Source: Dehalococcoidia bacterium (GTDB lineage Bacteria; Chloroflexota; Dehalococcoidia; Tepidiformales; Tepidiformaceae). From it: a stretch of DNA of 53,775 nucleotides. The position numbers and the translations under genes were made by a program. This document shows, one piece after another, positions 7,988 to 16,241 of this stretch; within the stretch, counting starts at the first letter, position 1; each line of letters starts with the position of its first letter. The DNA lies in NCBI GenBank assembly GCA_020432045.1, contig JAGQHB010000007.1:1-53775 (forward strand). Direction: 5' to 3'. Under the pieces are notes generated by a model. That model made no database searches. It saw only the letters and a program-made list of their open reading frames with translations, and was not told the DNA's origin.

Positions 7988-8310
7988 TTGCTCTCTCCGG
8001 AGACGAACACCATGCCTTCGAAGAGGAGGTCCGTCCAGAACTGGGGGTCGTATTCGGGGACATGGAGCCATTCGCGGAAGACGCGGCCCGCAGGAGCGAA
8101 CGACTGGCCGCGTCCCTGGGCGATTTCTGCGGTGACGCGTTCGCGGGGGAGTTTGACCACGAGACCAGGGCCTCTGTGGTAGGGCATGGCGAGGAATTCA
8201 CCGTGAACGCGGAGGCAGGGGCCGCCCATGATGGTGCCATGTTCGGCCGCACCGCTCGCAAGAAGTGGCGCGACATGGTCCCAGAAGGTAGCGGAGCCGG
8301 CGGTCGTCAT
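7984..8310 (-). CDS. TfoX/YjbR-like small protein
   Basis: A 108-residue protein resembling the TfoX N-terminal/YjbR-like group: GTIMGGPCLRVHGEFLAM, then VVKLPRERVTAEIAQG and PAGRVFREWLHVP. This group of alpha/beta proteins binds no known cofactor and its role outside competence control is unclear. First gene of a coupled three-gene unit with the ATC-hydrolase-like and SDR genes. The ATG has no ribosome site but lies 6 bases after a TAGGAT box, so I take 8310 as the start. Confidence 0.6.
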   Translation of the reverse strand: MTTAGSATFWDHVAPLLASGAAEHGTIMGGPCLRVHGEFLAMPYHRGPGLVVKLPRERVTAEIAQGRGQSFAPAGRVFREWLHVPEYDPQFWTDLLFEGMVFVSGESK

Positions 8311-8316
8311 GGTTGG

Positions 8317-8322
8317 ATCCTA
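8317..8322 (-). promoter_or_regulatory. -10 box TAGGAT, leaderless start of the TfoX-like gene
   Basis: On the minus strand TAGGAT is followed by 6 bases and the ATG at 8310. The box overlaps the stop codon of queG, so the three-gene unit would have its own promoter although queG ends only 9 bases away. Confidence 0.45.
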
Positions 8323-9492
8323 GCGGGCGGGAGTGTCCGCCGCGAGGCGGGAGAGCGCGAAGTCCCGCTCGTCACGGACGAAGGGATCCTGTTCGGAGCC
8401 GAGGTGATGCAGCAGAAGCGCAGCAGCCTGTGCGCGGAGCCCATGCCGGAGCGCGAGTGTGTGGATTGCCCAGGCGGCATGGCCCCGGACGAGCGGGGAG
8501 GCGTCGGAAAGTGCCAGTTCGAGGGCGGCGAGGTCTCCTGGCGCTCCGGCGTTGCCAAGGGCGACGCAGACGTTGCGGAGGAGGCCATCCCGTTTGGCGC
8601 GCATGATCGGGCGGCCGCGGAAGCGCTCGACGAATGCGGCGTCATCAAGGGCAAGGAGCGGGGCGAGGGCGGGGCGAGCGCCATCGGGTCCCGCCGGGAC
8701 AAGTTCGGGCGCCGATTGAGAGGCGTTGCGGCCGACTGGGCATGACGTGAGACAGTCGTCGCAGCCGAAAATCCAGTCTCCGAAGCTGGCGCGGAGGCCT
8801 CGCGGGATGGAGCCGCGATTTTCGATCGTGTGGTAGCTGATGCAGAGGCGCGCATCGACGATGTCGCCCTGAGGTGAGATTGCGCCGGTGGGGCAGGCAA
8901 CGATGCAGCGCGTGCACGAACCGCAGGACTTCCTGAGCGGCTCATCCGGTGAGGCGGAAAGATCTGTGACGACCACGCCAAGGAGTGCCCAGGGCCCGAG
9001 GCCGGGAATCAACAGCATGGTGGACTTTCCCTGCCAGCCAAGGCCGGAGCGGGCCGCCCAGGGACGTTCGAGGAGCGGACCGTAGTCGACGGTGCCACGG
9101 GCTTGGGCTTTGAAATCCTGGCGTATGGCGCGGACGATACGTCGAAGTTTCGGTTCGAAGACGCGGTGGTAGTCGCGGCCGGCGGCGTATCGAGCGATGC
9201 GTCCGCGCGTAGGGCTCGTGGGAAGATCCGCCTCCGATTCGGGGAGTGGTGCGACGGGGAGGGCGAGGACCATCACCGTACGGGCGCCTCCGAGGAAGGT
9301 CGCCGGGTTTGTGGCGCGGCGAACCCAGTCGTGGTCCATCCAGGTCATGGTCGCGAGGCGGCCGTCTTCGAGTGCTGCTGTTGCGGCAGCCCTGGCATCG
9401 GCAAGGGGCGCGGCTTCGGCGAAGCTCACGTGCGCGAAGCCTTCGCGCGCGGCGAGCGAGGCAAGCTGTTTGCGGACTTCGGCCGGTGTCAC
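8320..9492 (-). CDS. queG: Epoxyqueuosine reductase QueG
   Basis: A 390-residue cobalamin-dependent iron-sulfur enzyme that reduces epoxyqueuosine to queuosine at the wobble base of tRNA. The N-terminal cobalamin domain holds TVDYGPLLERPWA with Asp136 as the likely catalytic acid. Two [4Fe-4S] sites are formed by Cys190, 193, 196, 200 (CGSCTRCIVACP) and Cys217, 244, 247, 251 (CDDCLTSCP). The end of the protein is a HEAT-like repeat domain, as in Bacillus QueG of near-equal length. GTG start at 9492 overlaps the stop of a 35-codon frame (GTGA). No other queuosine gene is in the window. Confidence 0.93.
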   Translation of the reverse strand: MTPAEVRKQLASLAAREGFAHVSFAEAAPLADARAAATAALEDGRLATMTWMDHDWVRRATNPATFLGGARTVMVLALPVAPLPESEADLPTSPTRGRIARYAAGRDYHRVFEPKLRRIVRAIRQDFKAQARGTVDYGPLLERPWAARSGLGWQGKSTMLLIPGLGPWALLGVVVTDLSASPDEPLRKSCGSCTRCIVACPTGAISPQGDIVDARLCISYHTIENRGSIPRGLRASFGDWIFGCDDCLTSCPVGRNASQSAPELVPAGPDGARPALAPLLALDDAAFVERFRGRPIMRAKRDGLLRNVCVALGNAGAPGDLAALELALSDASPLVRGHAAWAIHTLALRHGLRAQAAALLLHHLGSEQDPFVRDERDFALSRLAADTPAR

Positions 9493-9596
9493 GGCCGGGG
9501 GAGGAGCACGCCGGGGACCCAGAGGTAGCGGTCCGGGTCGAGCACGTAGGCTTCGCAGAGGCCATGGGTCCAGGGCGGGTGTTGGGCCTTCTTCAT
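9489..9596 (-). CDS. Short frame (35 aa) coupled to queG
   Basis: ATG 9596 opens a 35-codon frame whose TGA overlaps the GTG of queG. The product starts MKKAQHPPWTHGLCEAYVLD and is rich in Pro, Trp and Tyr. I do not recognise it. It may be a leader peptide that couples queG translation, a small protein, or chance. Confidence 0.3.
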   Translation of the reverse strand: MKKAQHPPWTHGLCEAYVLDPDRYLWVPGVLLPRP

Positions 9597-9703
9597 GCTG
9601 TCGATCTTTGCATTGCGGGGGTGCCCGGTGCCATCCCCTGGGGACGGCCCCGCGGGTGGATGAACGTTGTACACAATCCGTGGGAGCGTTGGCCCATGTC
9701 TGG

Positions 9704-9755
9704 TAGGATTGCGACCGTGCCCGAACGTGTTCCCCAGTGGACGCACGTGCCGTAA
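9704..9755 (+). promoter_or_regulatory. -10 box TAGGAT and possible 12-codon leader upstream of glpX
   Basis: TAGGAT (9704-9709) is followed by 7 bases and a GTG at 9717, the same spacing seen at leaderless genes in this window. From that GTG a frame of 12 codons reads VPERVPQWTHVP and stops with TAA at 9753-9755, 22 bases before the glpX ATG. It may be a leader peptide, or the glpX mRNA simply has a 61-base leader. Confidence 0.35.
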
Positions 9756-9777
9756 GACCTGGCCTCGGAGTGGACCG

Positions 9778-10776
9778 ATGAGAGACGAACAGATCCCGGA
9801 TCGTAACGTTGCAATGGAGCTCGTGCGGAGCACGGAAGCGGCCGCGCTCGCTGCCGCACGATGGGTCGGACGCGGCGACAAGATCAGCGCTGATGGGGCG
9901 GCCGTCGGTGCGATGCGGATGATGCTCGACACCGTCGACATGGACGGGCTGATCGTGATCGGCGAGGGCGTGAAGGACGAAGCGCCGATGCTCTACAACG
10001 GCGAACGCGTCGGCAACGGGAACGGCCCAAAGATGGACGTGGCAGTCGACCCGCTGGAGGGGACACGCCTGACGGCGATGGGCCTGCCAGGTGCGGTGAG
10101 CGTGATCGCCTGTGCACCGCGGGGGACGCTGTTCAACCCGTACGACATCTTTTACATGGAGAAGATCGCGGTCGGGTCTGAGTCGCGTGGAAAGGTGGAT
10201 ATCTCGGCGCCGGTAGCCTGGAATATCGAGCAGGTAGCGAAGGCGAAGGGCATCCAGGTGGGCGAGGTGACGGTGATCATCCTCGACCGGGACCGGAACA
10301 CCGAGATCGCCGACAAGGTACGGGCGGCGGGGGCGCGGATCCGGTTTATCACGGACGGCGACGCACCTGCGGCGGTGTCGGCTGCGATCGCGGGCTCTGG
10401 CGTGGACATGATGCTGGGGATCGGCGGCTCGCCGGAGGGCGTGGTCGCCGCGTGCGCGCTGAAGTGCGTGGAAGCGGACTTCCAGGGGAAGCTGTGGCCC
10501 CGAAACGACGACGACCGGAGGCTGGCGGCGGAAAAGGGCCTGGACCTGAACAAGGTGCTGACGATCGACGACCTGGTGACGAGCGACGACGTGATGTTCG
10601 CATGCAGCGGGGTGACGACGGGGGCGCTCTTGAAGGGCGTGGAGTATGTCTCCGGGGGAGCACGAAGCGAGTCGCTGGTGATGCGGTCGCGGTCAGGGAC
10701 GGTGCGGCGGATGACGACGGAGCATCACTGGCGGAAGCTGCAGCAGATCAGCGGGGCGATGTACCGGGAGGGGTAG
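9778..10776 (+). CDS. glpX: Class II fructose-1,6-bisphosphatase GlpX
   Basis: A 332-residue metal-dependent phosphatase of the GlpX type, which turns fructose-1,6-bisphosphate into fructose-6-phosphate in gluconeogenesis (some also act on sedoheptulose bisphosphate). Motifs: DKISADGAAVGAMR, IGEGVKDEAPMLYNGE, DVAVDPLEGTRLTA with the metal-binding Asp/Glu, and GIGGSPEGVVAACALK near residue 215. Length fits the family. ATG 9778 lies 8 bases after GGAG. Single gene, converging with the nuclease-like gene whose stop is 17 bases away. Confidence 0.95.
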   Translation: MRDEQIPDRNVAMELVRSTEAAALAAARWVGRGDKISADGAAVGAMRMMLDTVDMDGLIVIGEGVKDEAPMLYNGERVGNGNGPKMDVAVDPLEGTRLTAMGLPGAVSVIACAPRGTLFNPYDIFYMEKIAVGSESRGKVDISAPVAWNIEQVAKAKGIQVGEVTVIILDRDRNTEIADKVRAAGARIRFITDGDAPAAVSAAIAGSGVDMMLGIGGSPEGVVAACALKCVEADFQGKLWPRNDDDRRLAAEKGLDLNKVLTIDDLVTSDDVMFACSGVTTGALLKGVEYVSGGARSESLVMRSRSGTVRRMTTEHHWRKLQQISGAMYREG

Positions 10777-10793
10777 GGGAAGGAGTCTGGTCA

Positions 10794-12284
10794 TCAGAGC
10801 CTACCGTCTGCAACCCAGCCGGAGGCGCGATCCATCGTCTCGGCGCCCAAGCGCCCTAACATTAGCGCGCCCGAAGTGGGCCGAACGCCCTCCGCGACGA
10901 CCTGATGGATAATGCCCGGACCAACGATCACGTCCCACTCGGTACTGTTCTGCACTCGTAGATGTCGGCCGTTGATCATGAGAACATCCGGTGCCAGCCT
11001 ACGCGCCACCCTTCCCTCGCTGTCTGAACCCCACCTGAGAGGTGTCCCGGATGCGTTGCACAAATCTATGAATCGGTCGAACCGCAAAGACGTGAGTATG
11101 ACCAATCTTCCGAAGATAATATCGAAAATATCATCCATCTCGAATGGCCTCAAGAACAGAGGTCTCGACATCGAGTCTTCCAACAACATTTGCCCGACGT
11201 TGAAGACGGGCCACCTCGGCGAAATAGCGTCCAGAAATCCCTCGTCAGACATCTCCGGCGACTCGCGACACGTAGCTTCGGGATTTCTGTCGTGATACGC
11301 GTGGTGATTAAACTCCATCTCTGCTAATGGAACTTTTGAAGTATCATAAATTCCAATATCTAGGCATTCATCGATTATTCGGAACGCTGAGCCTTCTTCT
11401 TGCGCTATCTTCAAGAGATCATGGACGGCGCTATCGTAGGTTTCACCTCTCGCGATGTCCTTCGATAGCATCAAGCTATGGCCGGTGAGCGGATCGAGTC
11501 CATAATCTGTGTTGATTACTTCAGCAATGTTGGTCATTCTTGCTTGCTGTCGCAACACACGCTCGGTCTGAGCGGCGACGCTATCACCATGGTTTGCGCG
11601 AACGTTATCCACTTCTGCGGAACGGTGTTCAAGATCAAACTTCTGGAGAATTTCATCCACCACGCGGTTGACCTTACCGGTCTTCAACTCGACAAGCTTC
11701 AGCGACCCGCCTCTGCTGGCCACAAGCAAGTCCCCTACTTGAACGACAGACGTTATGTCCGATACAAGGGCGAATCGTGTCGGATCATCCTCACGAAATC
11801 CCTCCGCGACGCGCAGGGTGTCAGCATATCGACTGTGAACCAACGAAGGAGGCTTTTCACGCCGAAAAAAGCGCCTCACGATCCATCTCCGATCGCCAGC
11901 CAACATCCACGCAATAGAATCCGCAAGGCGCCGCAAGACTTGCTCCTCGCGCCGCAAGATCCAGAGAGCTGCTTCAGCTTGGACTTGGCGATTCCTGTCG
12001 CGTAGCTTGCGGGCCGTCTTCCGAGCCGCGTTCGCTTCGGCAGTCGCCTTCTGAATCCGTTGGATTTCGGCTCCTATGCGTCGCTGAGCTTCGGCGTACC
12101 CGTCATGACACGCGACTAAGAACGTCCGCTTAAGGTCTTCGTCGTCGCCTTCAAGCAGGGTGAGGGGGTCCGGCAGGCGGACGGCCATCATTCCGCGCGA
12201 GAAGATCTCCTGGGCAATCGCCCGCGCGGTCTTTTCAAACGTGGCTGCATCGTCGAGTTCAACGCGCTGGATGTCTGATGACAT
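10794..12284 (-). CDS. Nuclease-like protein of unknown role (PD-(D/E)XK-like core)
   Basis: A 496-residue protein I cannot place in a named family. Residues 60-125 form a long charged helix region, probably a coiled coil. Residues 170-210 read SDITSVVQVGDLLVAS then LKLVELKTGK: an Asp (185), a strand, and Glu199-x-Lys201, the layout of PD-(D/E)XK nuclease folds. The later half holds no motif I know, but has FDIIFGRLVIL and VLMINGRHLRV stretches of alternating hydrophobics. Base composition of the middle and 3' half is clearly lower in GC than the neighbours, which suggests gain by transfer. It stands alone between glpX and valS. It could be a defence nuclease, but no partner gene supports this. 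Confidence 0.6.
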   Translation of the reverse strand: MSSDIQRVELDDAATFEKTARAIAQEIFSRGMMAVRLPDPLTLLEGDDEDLKRTFLVACHDGYAEAQRRIGAEIQRIQKATAEANAARKTARKLRDRNRQVQAEAALWILRREEQVLRRLADSIAWMLAGDRRWIVRRFFRREKPPSLVHSRYADTLRVAEGFREDDPTRFALVSDITSVVQVGDLLVASRGGSLKLVELKTGKVNRVVDEILQKFDLEHRSAEVDNVRANHGDSVAAQTERVLRQQARMTNIAEVINTDYGLDPLTGHSLMLSKDIARGETYDSAVHDLLKIAQEEGSAFRIIDECLDIGIYDTSKVPLAEMEFNHHAYHDRNPEATCRESPEMSDEGFLDAISPRWPVFNVGQMLLEDSMSRPLFLRPFEMDDIFDIIFGRLVILTSLRFDRFIDLCNASGTPLRWGSDSEGRVARRLAPDVLMINGRHLRVQNSTEWDVIVGPGIIHQVVAEGVRPTSGALMLGRLGAETMDRASGWVADGRL

Positions 12285-12290
12285 GCGGCC

Positions 12291-12296
12291 ATGTTA
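12291..12296 (-). promoter_or_regulatory. -10 box TAACAT, leaderless start of the nuclease-like gene
   Basis: On the minus strand TAACAT is followed by 6 bases and the ATG at 12284, with no ribosome site. Confidence 0.45.
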
Positions 12297-12412
12297 TCGC
12301 GTCGAATCGGCCCGCAGCGACCAACGATCGCCCACGGCCTTGGCTGACCAACACAGCGCACAAGGGCGCTTGGACCGGTCGTGGCAGCCGTCGATTGGGC
12401 CTGGCTGTGCAC

Positions 12413-15118
12413 CTACAGCACCGCGATACGCTCCCGGAGGCCGTTGGCTTTCAGCGTGGCTTCGGCGAGGTTGGATTCGACGCCCTGGATGACGTTGGCG
12501 GGGGCGCGGCTACGGAAGTTTTCGTTGGCGAGCTGGGCGGTGAGGCGGTCGACGTAGGCCGCGGTCTCGGCGAGCTCCTTTTCCAGGCGGGCGCGTTCTT
12601 CGGCAGCGTCGACTTTCGGCAGGGAGACGGCGACCTCGGTATCGGCGACGCGGGCAAAGGCGTAGTCGCCGGCGGGTAGTTCGGCGCCGGACGGGAGGAC
12701 CTCGGGTTCGACGCGGGATGTGAAGGCCGTGGCGGCGGCGACCTCCGCGAGGGCGGAGGCGAAGTCGGCGGAGCGGAGGTAGGTCTTCGGGCGGAAGCTG
12801 ACTTCGAGCTTCTTTTCGGCGCGGATGTTGCGGATGGCGCGGTTCACCTCGATGACGTGGGCCATGGCGGTCTCGGCGGCTTCATCGCGCCAGATGGCGG
12901 CCGGTTTGGGGAACCAGGCGACGATGAGTGCGCTGGCCATGTCGTCGTCGATGTGGTCGCGGAGGGTCTGCCAGAGCTCTTCGGTGACGAAGGGCATGAA
13001 GGGGTGGAGGAGGCGGAGGCCGTGGTCGAGGACGTGGACGAGGACGCGCAGGGGGCGGTCGTCGCCGGCGTTGAGGCGGACCTTGGCGAACTCGATGTAC
13101 CAGTCGCAGAAGTCATTCCAGAGGAACTCTTCGACGGCGGTGACGGCAGCGCCCAGCTCGTAGCGTCCAAGCAGCGCGTTAGCTTCGCCTTCAACGGCTT
13201 CGAGGCGGGACATGATCCAGCGGTCTTCGAGCGCGTAGGTGTGCTGGTCGGCGGCGTGCGGGCGCTTGATGCGGCGGTCGCCGACCTTCATGAGGACGAA
13301 GCGGGCCGTGTTCCAGAGTTTGTTGGCGAAGTTGCGGGCAGCGGCCAGGCGTTCGTCGCTGTAGCGCTGGTCGGCGCCCATGGCCGCGCCGGCAAGAATG
13401 GCGAAACGGAAGGCATCGGCGCCGAACCTGGAGACGACGGTGAGGGGATCGACGACGTTGCCGCGGGACTTGGTCATTTTCTGGCCGTTCACGTCGCGGA
13501 TGAGGCCGTGGAAGAGGACGTTCTTGAACGGGACCTGCTGTTCGGGGCCAAGGTGGCGCATGTTGTAGCAGGCGAAGAGCACCATGCGAGCGCACCAGAA
13601 GAACATGATGTCGTAGCCCATCTGCATGTCGCTGGTGGGGTAGAAGTAGCGGAGGTCTTCGGTGTCTTCGGGCCAGCCGAGGTCGGCGTGAGGGGCGAGG
13701 CCAGAGGAGAACCAGGTGTCGAGGACGTCTTCGTCCTGGCGGAGGGCGGTGTCGCCGCAGGTGTCACAGGAGGCCGGGTCGTCGATCGCGACGGTGATGT
13801 GGTTGTTGGCGCAGTACCACGCCGGGATCTGATGGCCCCACCAGAGCTGGCGGCTGATGCACCAGTCGCGAAGGTTTTCGAGCCAGTTAAGGTACTGGCC
13901 GGTGAAGCGCGAGGGGACGATGTTGATGCGCCCGTCGCGGACGACTGCGGCGGCTTCGCTGGCCATGGAGCGGCCAGGCTCGTACTCCTTGTTGACGGCG
14001 ATCCACCACTGTTCGCTAGGCACAGGCTCGACGACGGTGCGGCAGCGGCTGCAGTGGCCAACGCTGTGGGTGTAGTCCTCGACTTTGACGAGGAAGCCCT
14101 CGTCTTCGAGGTCTTTGAGGATGCGGTCACGGGCGTCGGCCATGGTCATGCCGGCGTAGGGGCCAGCCTCGTCGTTCATGAGGCCGTCCCGGTCCATGGC
14201 GACGATTACGGGCAGGTCGTGGCGCTGACCGATGTCCCAGTCGTTGGGGTCGTGGCCAGGGGTGACCTTGACGGCGCCGGTGCCGAATTCGGGCTTGACG
14301 TGCTCATCGGCGACGACCGGGATCTCGCGGCCGACGAGGGGCAGCAGGAGCATGCGGCCGACGCGGTTTTCGTAGCGAGGGTCGTCGGGGTTCACGGCGA
14401 CGCCGGTGTCAGCAACCATCGTTTCGGGGCGGGTCGTGGCAACGATGACGGCGTGGGGGAGGGGCATGCCACCCTCGCCGACGACGGGGTAACGGACGTG
14501 GTAGAGCTTTGCGGCTTCTTCTTCGTAGTCGACTTCGAGGTCGCTGAGCGCCGTTTCGCAGCGCGGGCACCAGTTGATCATGCGGAGGCCGCGGTAGATG
14601 AGGCCGTCGTTGTAGAGGTTAACGAAGGTGGTACGGACGGCGAGGACGATCTTCGGGTCGAGCGTGAAGGTGTTGCGCGACCAGTCGGCACTTGCACCGA
14701 GGCGGGCGTGCTGTTCCTGGATGCGGCTGCGATATTTGCGCACCCACATCCAGACACGCGCGACGAAGGCCTCGCGGCCCATGTCGTGGCGGGTCAGGCC
14801 TTCCCTGGCGATCTCGCGTTCGAGGACGTTCTGGGTGGCGATGCCGGCGTGGTCTTCGCCCGGGAGCCAGAGCGTCGGGTCGCCCTGCATGCGGTGCCAG
14901 CGGACGAGCGCGTCTGTGATGGCGTCTTCGAGTCCATGGCCAAGGTGGAGTTCACCGGTCACGTTGGGGGGCGGCATAACGATCGAGTAGGGCTGCTGGC
15001 CTTCGACGATGGGGGCGCGGAAGTAGCCGCCCTGTTCCCACATCTCGTAGATCTTGCCTTCTACGACGGAAGGCTCGTACGCAGGGGGAAGTTCCTTGCG
15101 GGCGGGCGATGTCGTCAT
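12413..15118 (-). CDS. valS: Valyl-tRNA synthetase
   Basis: A 901-residue class I aminoacyl-tRNA synthetase charging tRNA-Val. The HIGH site is HLGHG at 58-62 and the KMSKS site is KMTKS near residue 545 (GQKMTKSRGNVVDP). Between them lies the editing domain (ATTRPETMVADTGVAVNP) that removes Thr, and Cys pairs (CSRC; CDTC) in the zinc-bearing region. The anticodon-binding helices follow, and the last 65 residues are the coiled-coil arm typical of ValRS (KVDAAEERARLEKELAET). This separates it from IleRS and LeuRS. ATG 15118 lies behind GAGGT. Alone in its unit as far as can be seen. Confidence 0.96.
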   Translation of the reverse strand: MTTSPARKELPPAYEPSVVEGKIYEMWEQGGYFRAPIVEGQQPYSIVMPPPNVTGELHLGHGLEDAITDALVRWHRMQGDPTLWLPGEDHAGIATQNVLEREIAREGLTRHDMGREAFVARVWMWVRKYRSRIQEQHARLGASADWSRNTFTLDPKIVLAVRTTFVNLYNDGLIYRGLRMINWCPRCETALSDLEVDYEEEAAKLYHVRYPVVGEGGMPLPHAVIVATTRPETMVADTGVAVNPDDPRYENRVGRMLLLPLVGREIPVVADEHVKPEFGTGAVKVTPGHDPNDWDIGQRHDLPVIVAMDRDGLMNDEAGPYAGMTMADARDRILKDLEDEGFLVKVEDYTHSVGHCSRCRTVVEPVPSEQWWIAVNKEYEPGRSMASEAAAVVRDGRINIVPSRFTGQYLNWLENLRDWCISRQLWWGHQIPAWYCANNHITVAIDDPASCDTCGDTALRQDEDVLDTWFSSGLAPHADLGWPEDTEDLRYFYPTSDMQMGYDIMFFWCARMVLFACYNMRHLGPEQQVPFKNVLFHGLIRDVNGQKMTKSRGNVVDPLTVVSRFGADAFRFAILAGAAMGADQRYSDERLAAARNFANKLWNTARFVLMKVGDRRIKRPHAADQHTYALEDRWIMSRLEAVEGEANALLGRYELGAAVTAVEEFLWNDFCDWYIEFAKVRLNAGDDRPLRVLVHVLDHGLRLLHPFMPFVTEELWQTLRDHIDDDMASALIVAWFPKPAAIWRDEAAETAMAHVIEVNRAIRNIRAEKKLEVSFRPKTYLRSADFASALAEVAAATAFTSRVEPEVLPSGAELPAGDYAFARVADTEVAVSLPKVDAAEERARLEKELAETAAYVDRLTAQLANENFRSRAPANVIQGVESNLAEATLKANGLRERIAVL

Positions 15119-15144
15119 GGCAAGACCTCGATGTGGGATAGCGA

Positions 15145-15166
15145 AGCGGCGGTCAGTGCCGCCGCT
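15145..15166. terminator. Hairpin between the ImuB-like gene and valS
   Basis: A perfect 8-base-pair stem, AGCGGCGG and CCGCCGCT, around TCAGTG. It lies between the stop of the ImuB-like gene (15208) and the valS start (15118), both leftward, and probably ends the first transcript. No T-run is seen. The right arm and its flank (AGTGCCGCCGCTCA) recur at 20787-20800. Confidence 0.5.
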
Positions 15167-15207
15167 CAGCCAGTGTACCCATGCATCGAAGTAGGGGGCG
15201 ATGCGAG

Positions 15208-16119
15208 TCAGCCAGCGCGGAGCAGGTTGCCTCGTTCGGGCATCGTTTCGGCGAAGGTGCGGTCCAATGGGCGGATGCGAACGTCCGGCGTGAGGCGTTC
15301 GAAGAAGACTTCGACGCGGGTGACGGCGGGCGACGACTCCACGGCGAGCGAAGATCCGATGAGCGCGAGCGCTTCCGACGCAGTATGGAGTGGAGCGGAC
15401 GAGCGGGCGCGAAAGGTTTCGGTGCCGGCTTCGCGGTGGAGGACGACGCGAACGTCGCGGAAGCCCTGGTTGCGAGCCGAGGCGATGGTCTCAAGACGGT
15501 GCGCAAGCGAGGAGATACGGGCACGGACGGCGAGAGGCGAAGAACCGGCGTCCGTGTCGAGGGAAGCGGAGGCAGCCAACGACTCCGAACGGAAAGGGCC
15601 TATCGCGTCCGGCGGATCGGATTCGCCGGAAGGAGGGCAGATGAGAAGGCCCCGGCGAGATGCGCGGGCAGCTTCGAGAGCTTCCAGCCGCGTGGCAGCG
15701 AGGCCGCCTCGTACCGGGCGGTCCGACCATGCGCGAACGAGGCCCATGACGCGAAGGGCGGTGGCGCGCTCGTCGTCCGGCGAATCCGCCTGGATGGCGA
15801 GGAAGAGGTGGTCGCGCCCGCCGACCTCAACGCGAGTGGTGACGCGCGTGCGGAGAATGCCGGCGACTCGTTCGAGCTCTTCGATACAAGCACCGGCGTT
15901 GTCGCTGAGGAAGACGGCAGCGGGGGAGCGGCGACGCGCCTGGCCGGCTGACATTCCGGTGAGGACGCCAGCAGAGGCAGCGGCGCAGGAGGCCCCACTG
16001 ACCAGCGCTCGATCACCGCTGCCCTGAAGAAAGACGAGGTGGCGGCCAGCAAGGGCAGGGCGGAGTCGCGTTGCGAGCTCGACGTCGAGTTTCGGGAACC
16101 AGGCACAGAGAATACGCAT
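15208..16119 (-). CDS. Compact ImuB-like Y-family polymerase relative
   Basis: A 303-residue protein of the DNA polymerase Y/ImuB group. Its start, MRILCAWFPKLDVELATRLRPALAGR, matches the first palm strand and the fingers helix of ImuB, and SSAPLHTASEALALIGSSL with VEVFFERLTP fits the little-finger domain. The acidic residues that bind metal in active Y polymerases (DMDAFFA-type motif and SxDE) are absent, as in ImuB, which acts as a beta-clamp adapter in the ImuA-ImuB-DnaE2 mutasome. It is much shorter than usual (about 500 residues) and no imuA or dnaE2 adjoins it. ATG 16119 follows GAGGTGG, which decides against the GTG at 16128. Confidence 0.65.
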   Translation of the reverse strand: MRILCAWFPKLDVELATRLRPALAGRHLVFLQGSGDRALVSGASCAAASAGVLTGMSAGQARRRSPAAVFLSDNAGACIEELERVAGILRTRVTTRVEVGGRDHLFLAIQADSPDDERATALRVMGLVRAWSDRPVRGGLAATRLEALEAARASRRGLLICPPSGESDPPDAIGPFRSESLAASASLDTDAGSSPLAVRARISSLAHRLETIASARNQGFRDVRVVLHREAGTETFRARSSAPLHTASEALALIGSSLAVESSPAVTRVEVFFERLTPDVRIRPLDRTFAETMPERGNLLRAG

Positions 16120-16139
16120 CACGACCACCTCAAAACAAT

Positions 16140-16155
16140 TAGAACGTTCGTTCTA
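16140..16155. promoter_or_regulatory. LexA-type SOS box
   Basis: TAGAACGTTCGTTCTA is an inverted repeat with 6-base arms and a 4-base gap, containing GAAC-N4-GTTC (16142-16153), the core of the LexA site of Gram-positive type (CGAAC-N4-GTTCG). It lies 20 bases before the ImuB-like ATG, where it would cover the promoter, and 75 bases before the -10 box of the divergent gene. Damage-induced control of the ImuB-like gene is the natural reading. Confidence 0.65.
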
Positions 16156-16229
16156 GAATCATGATAGGCAGGCAGCTGCGACAACTCCTGTCGCGTTTGT
16201 CACGGCTCCCGTGTTGAACGCGGCGAACG

Positions 16230-16235
16230 TACGAT
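16230..16235 (+). promoter_or_regulatory. -10 box TACGAT, leaderless start of the PEP/pyruvate-binding enzyme
   Basis: TACGAT is followed by 6 bases and the ATG at 16242; no ribosome site lies between. Confidence 0.4.
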
Positions 16236-16241
16236 CCCGGG

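Noticed and set aside
12857-16027. 1056-codon rightward frame
   Set aside because: Antisense of valS and the ImuB-like gene; the sequence is a Val/Asp/Glu/Gly-rich shadow without a domain.
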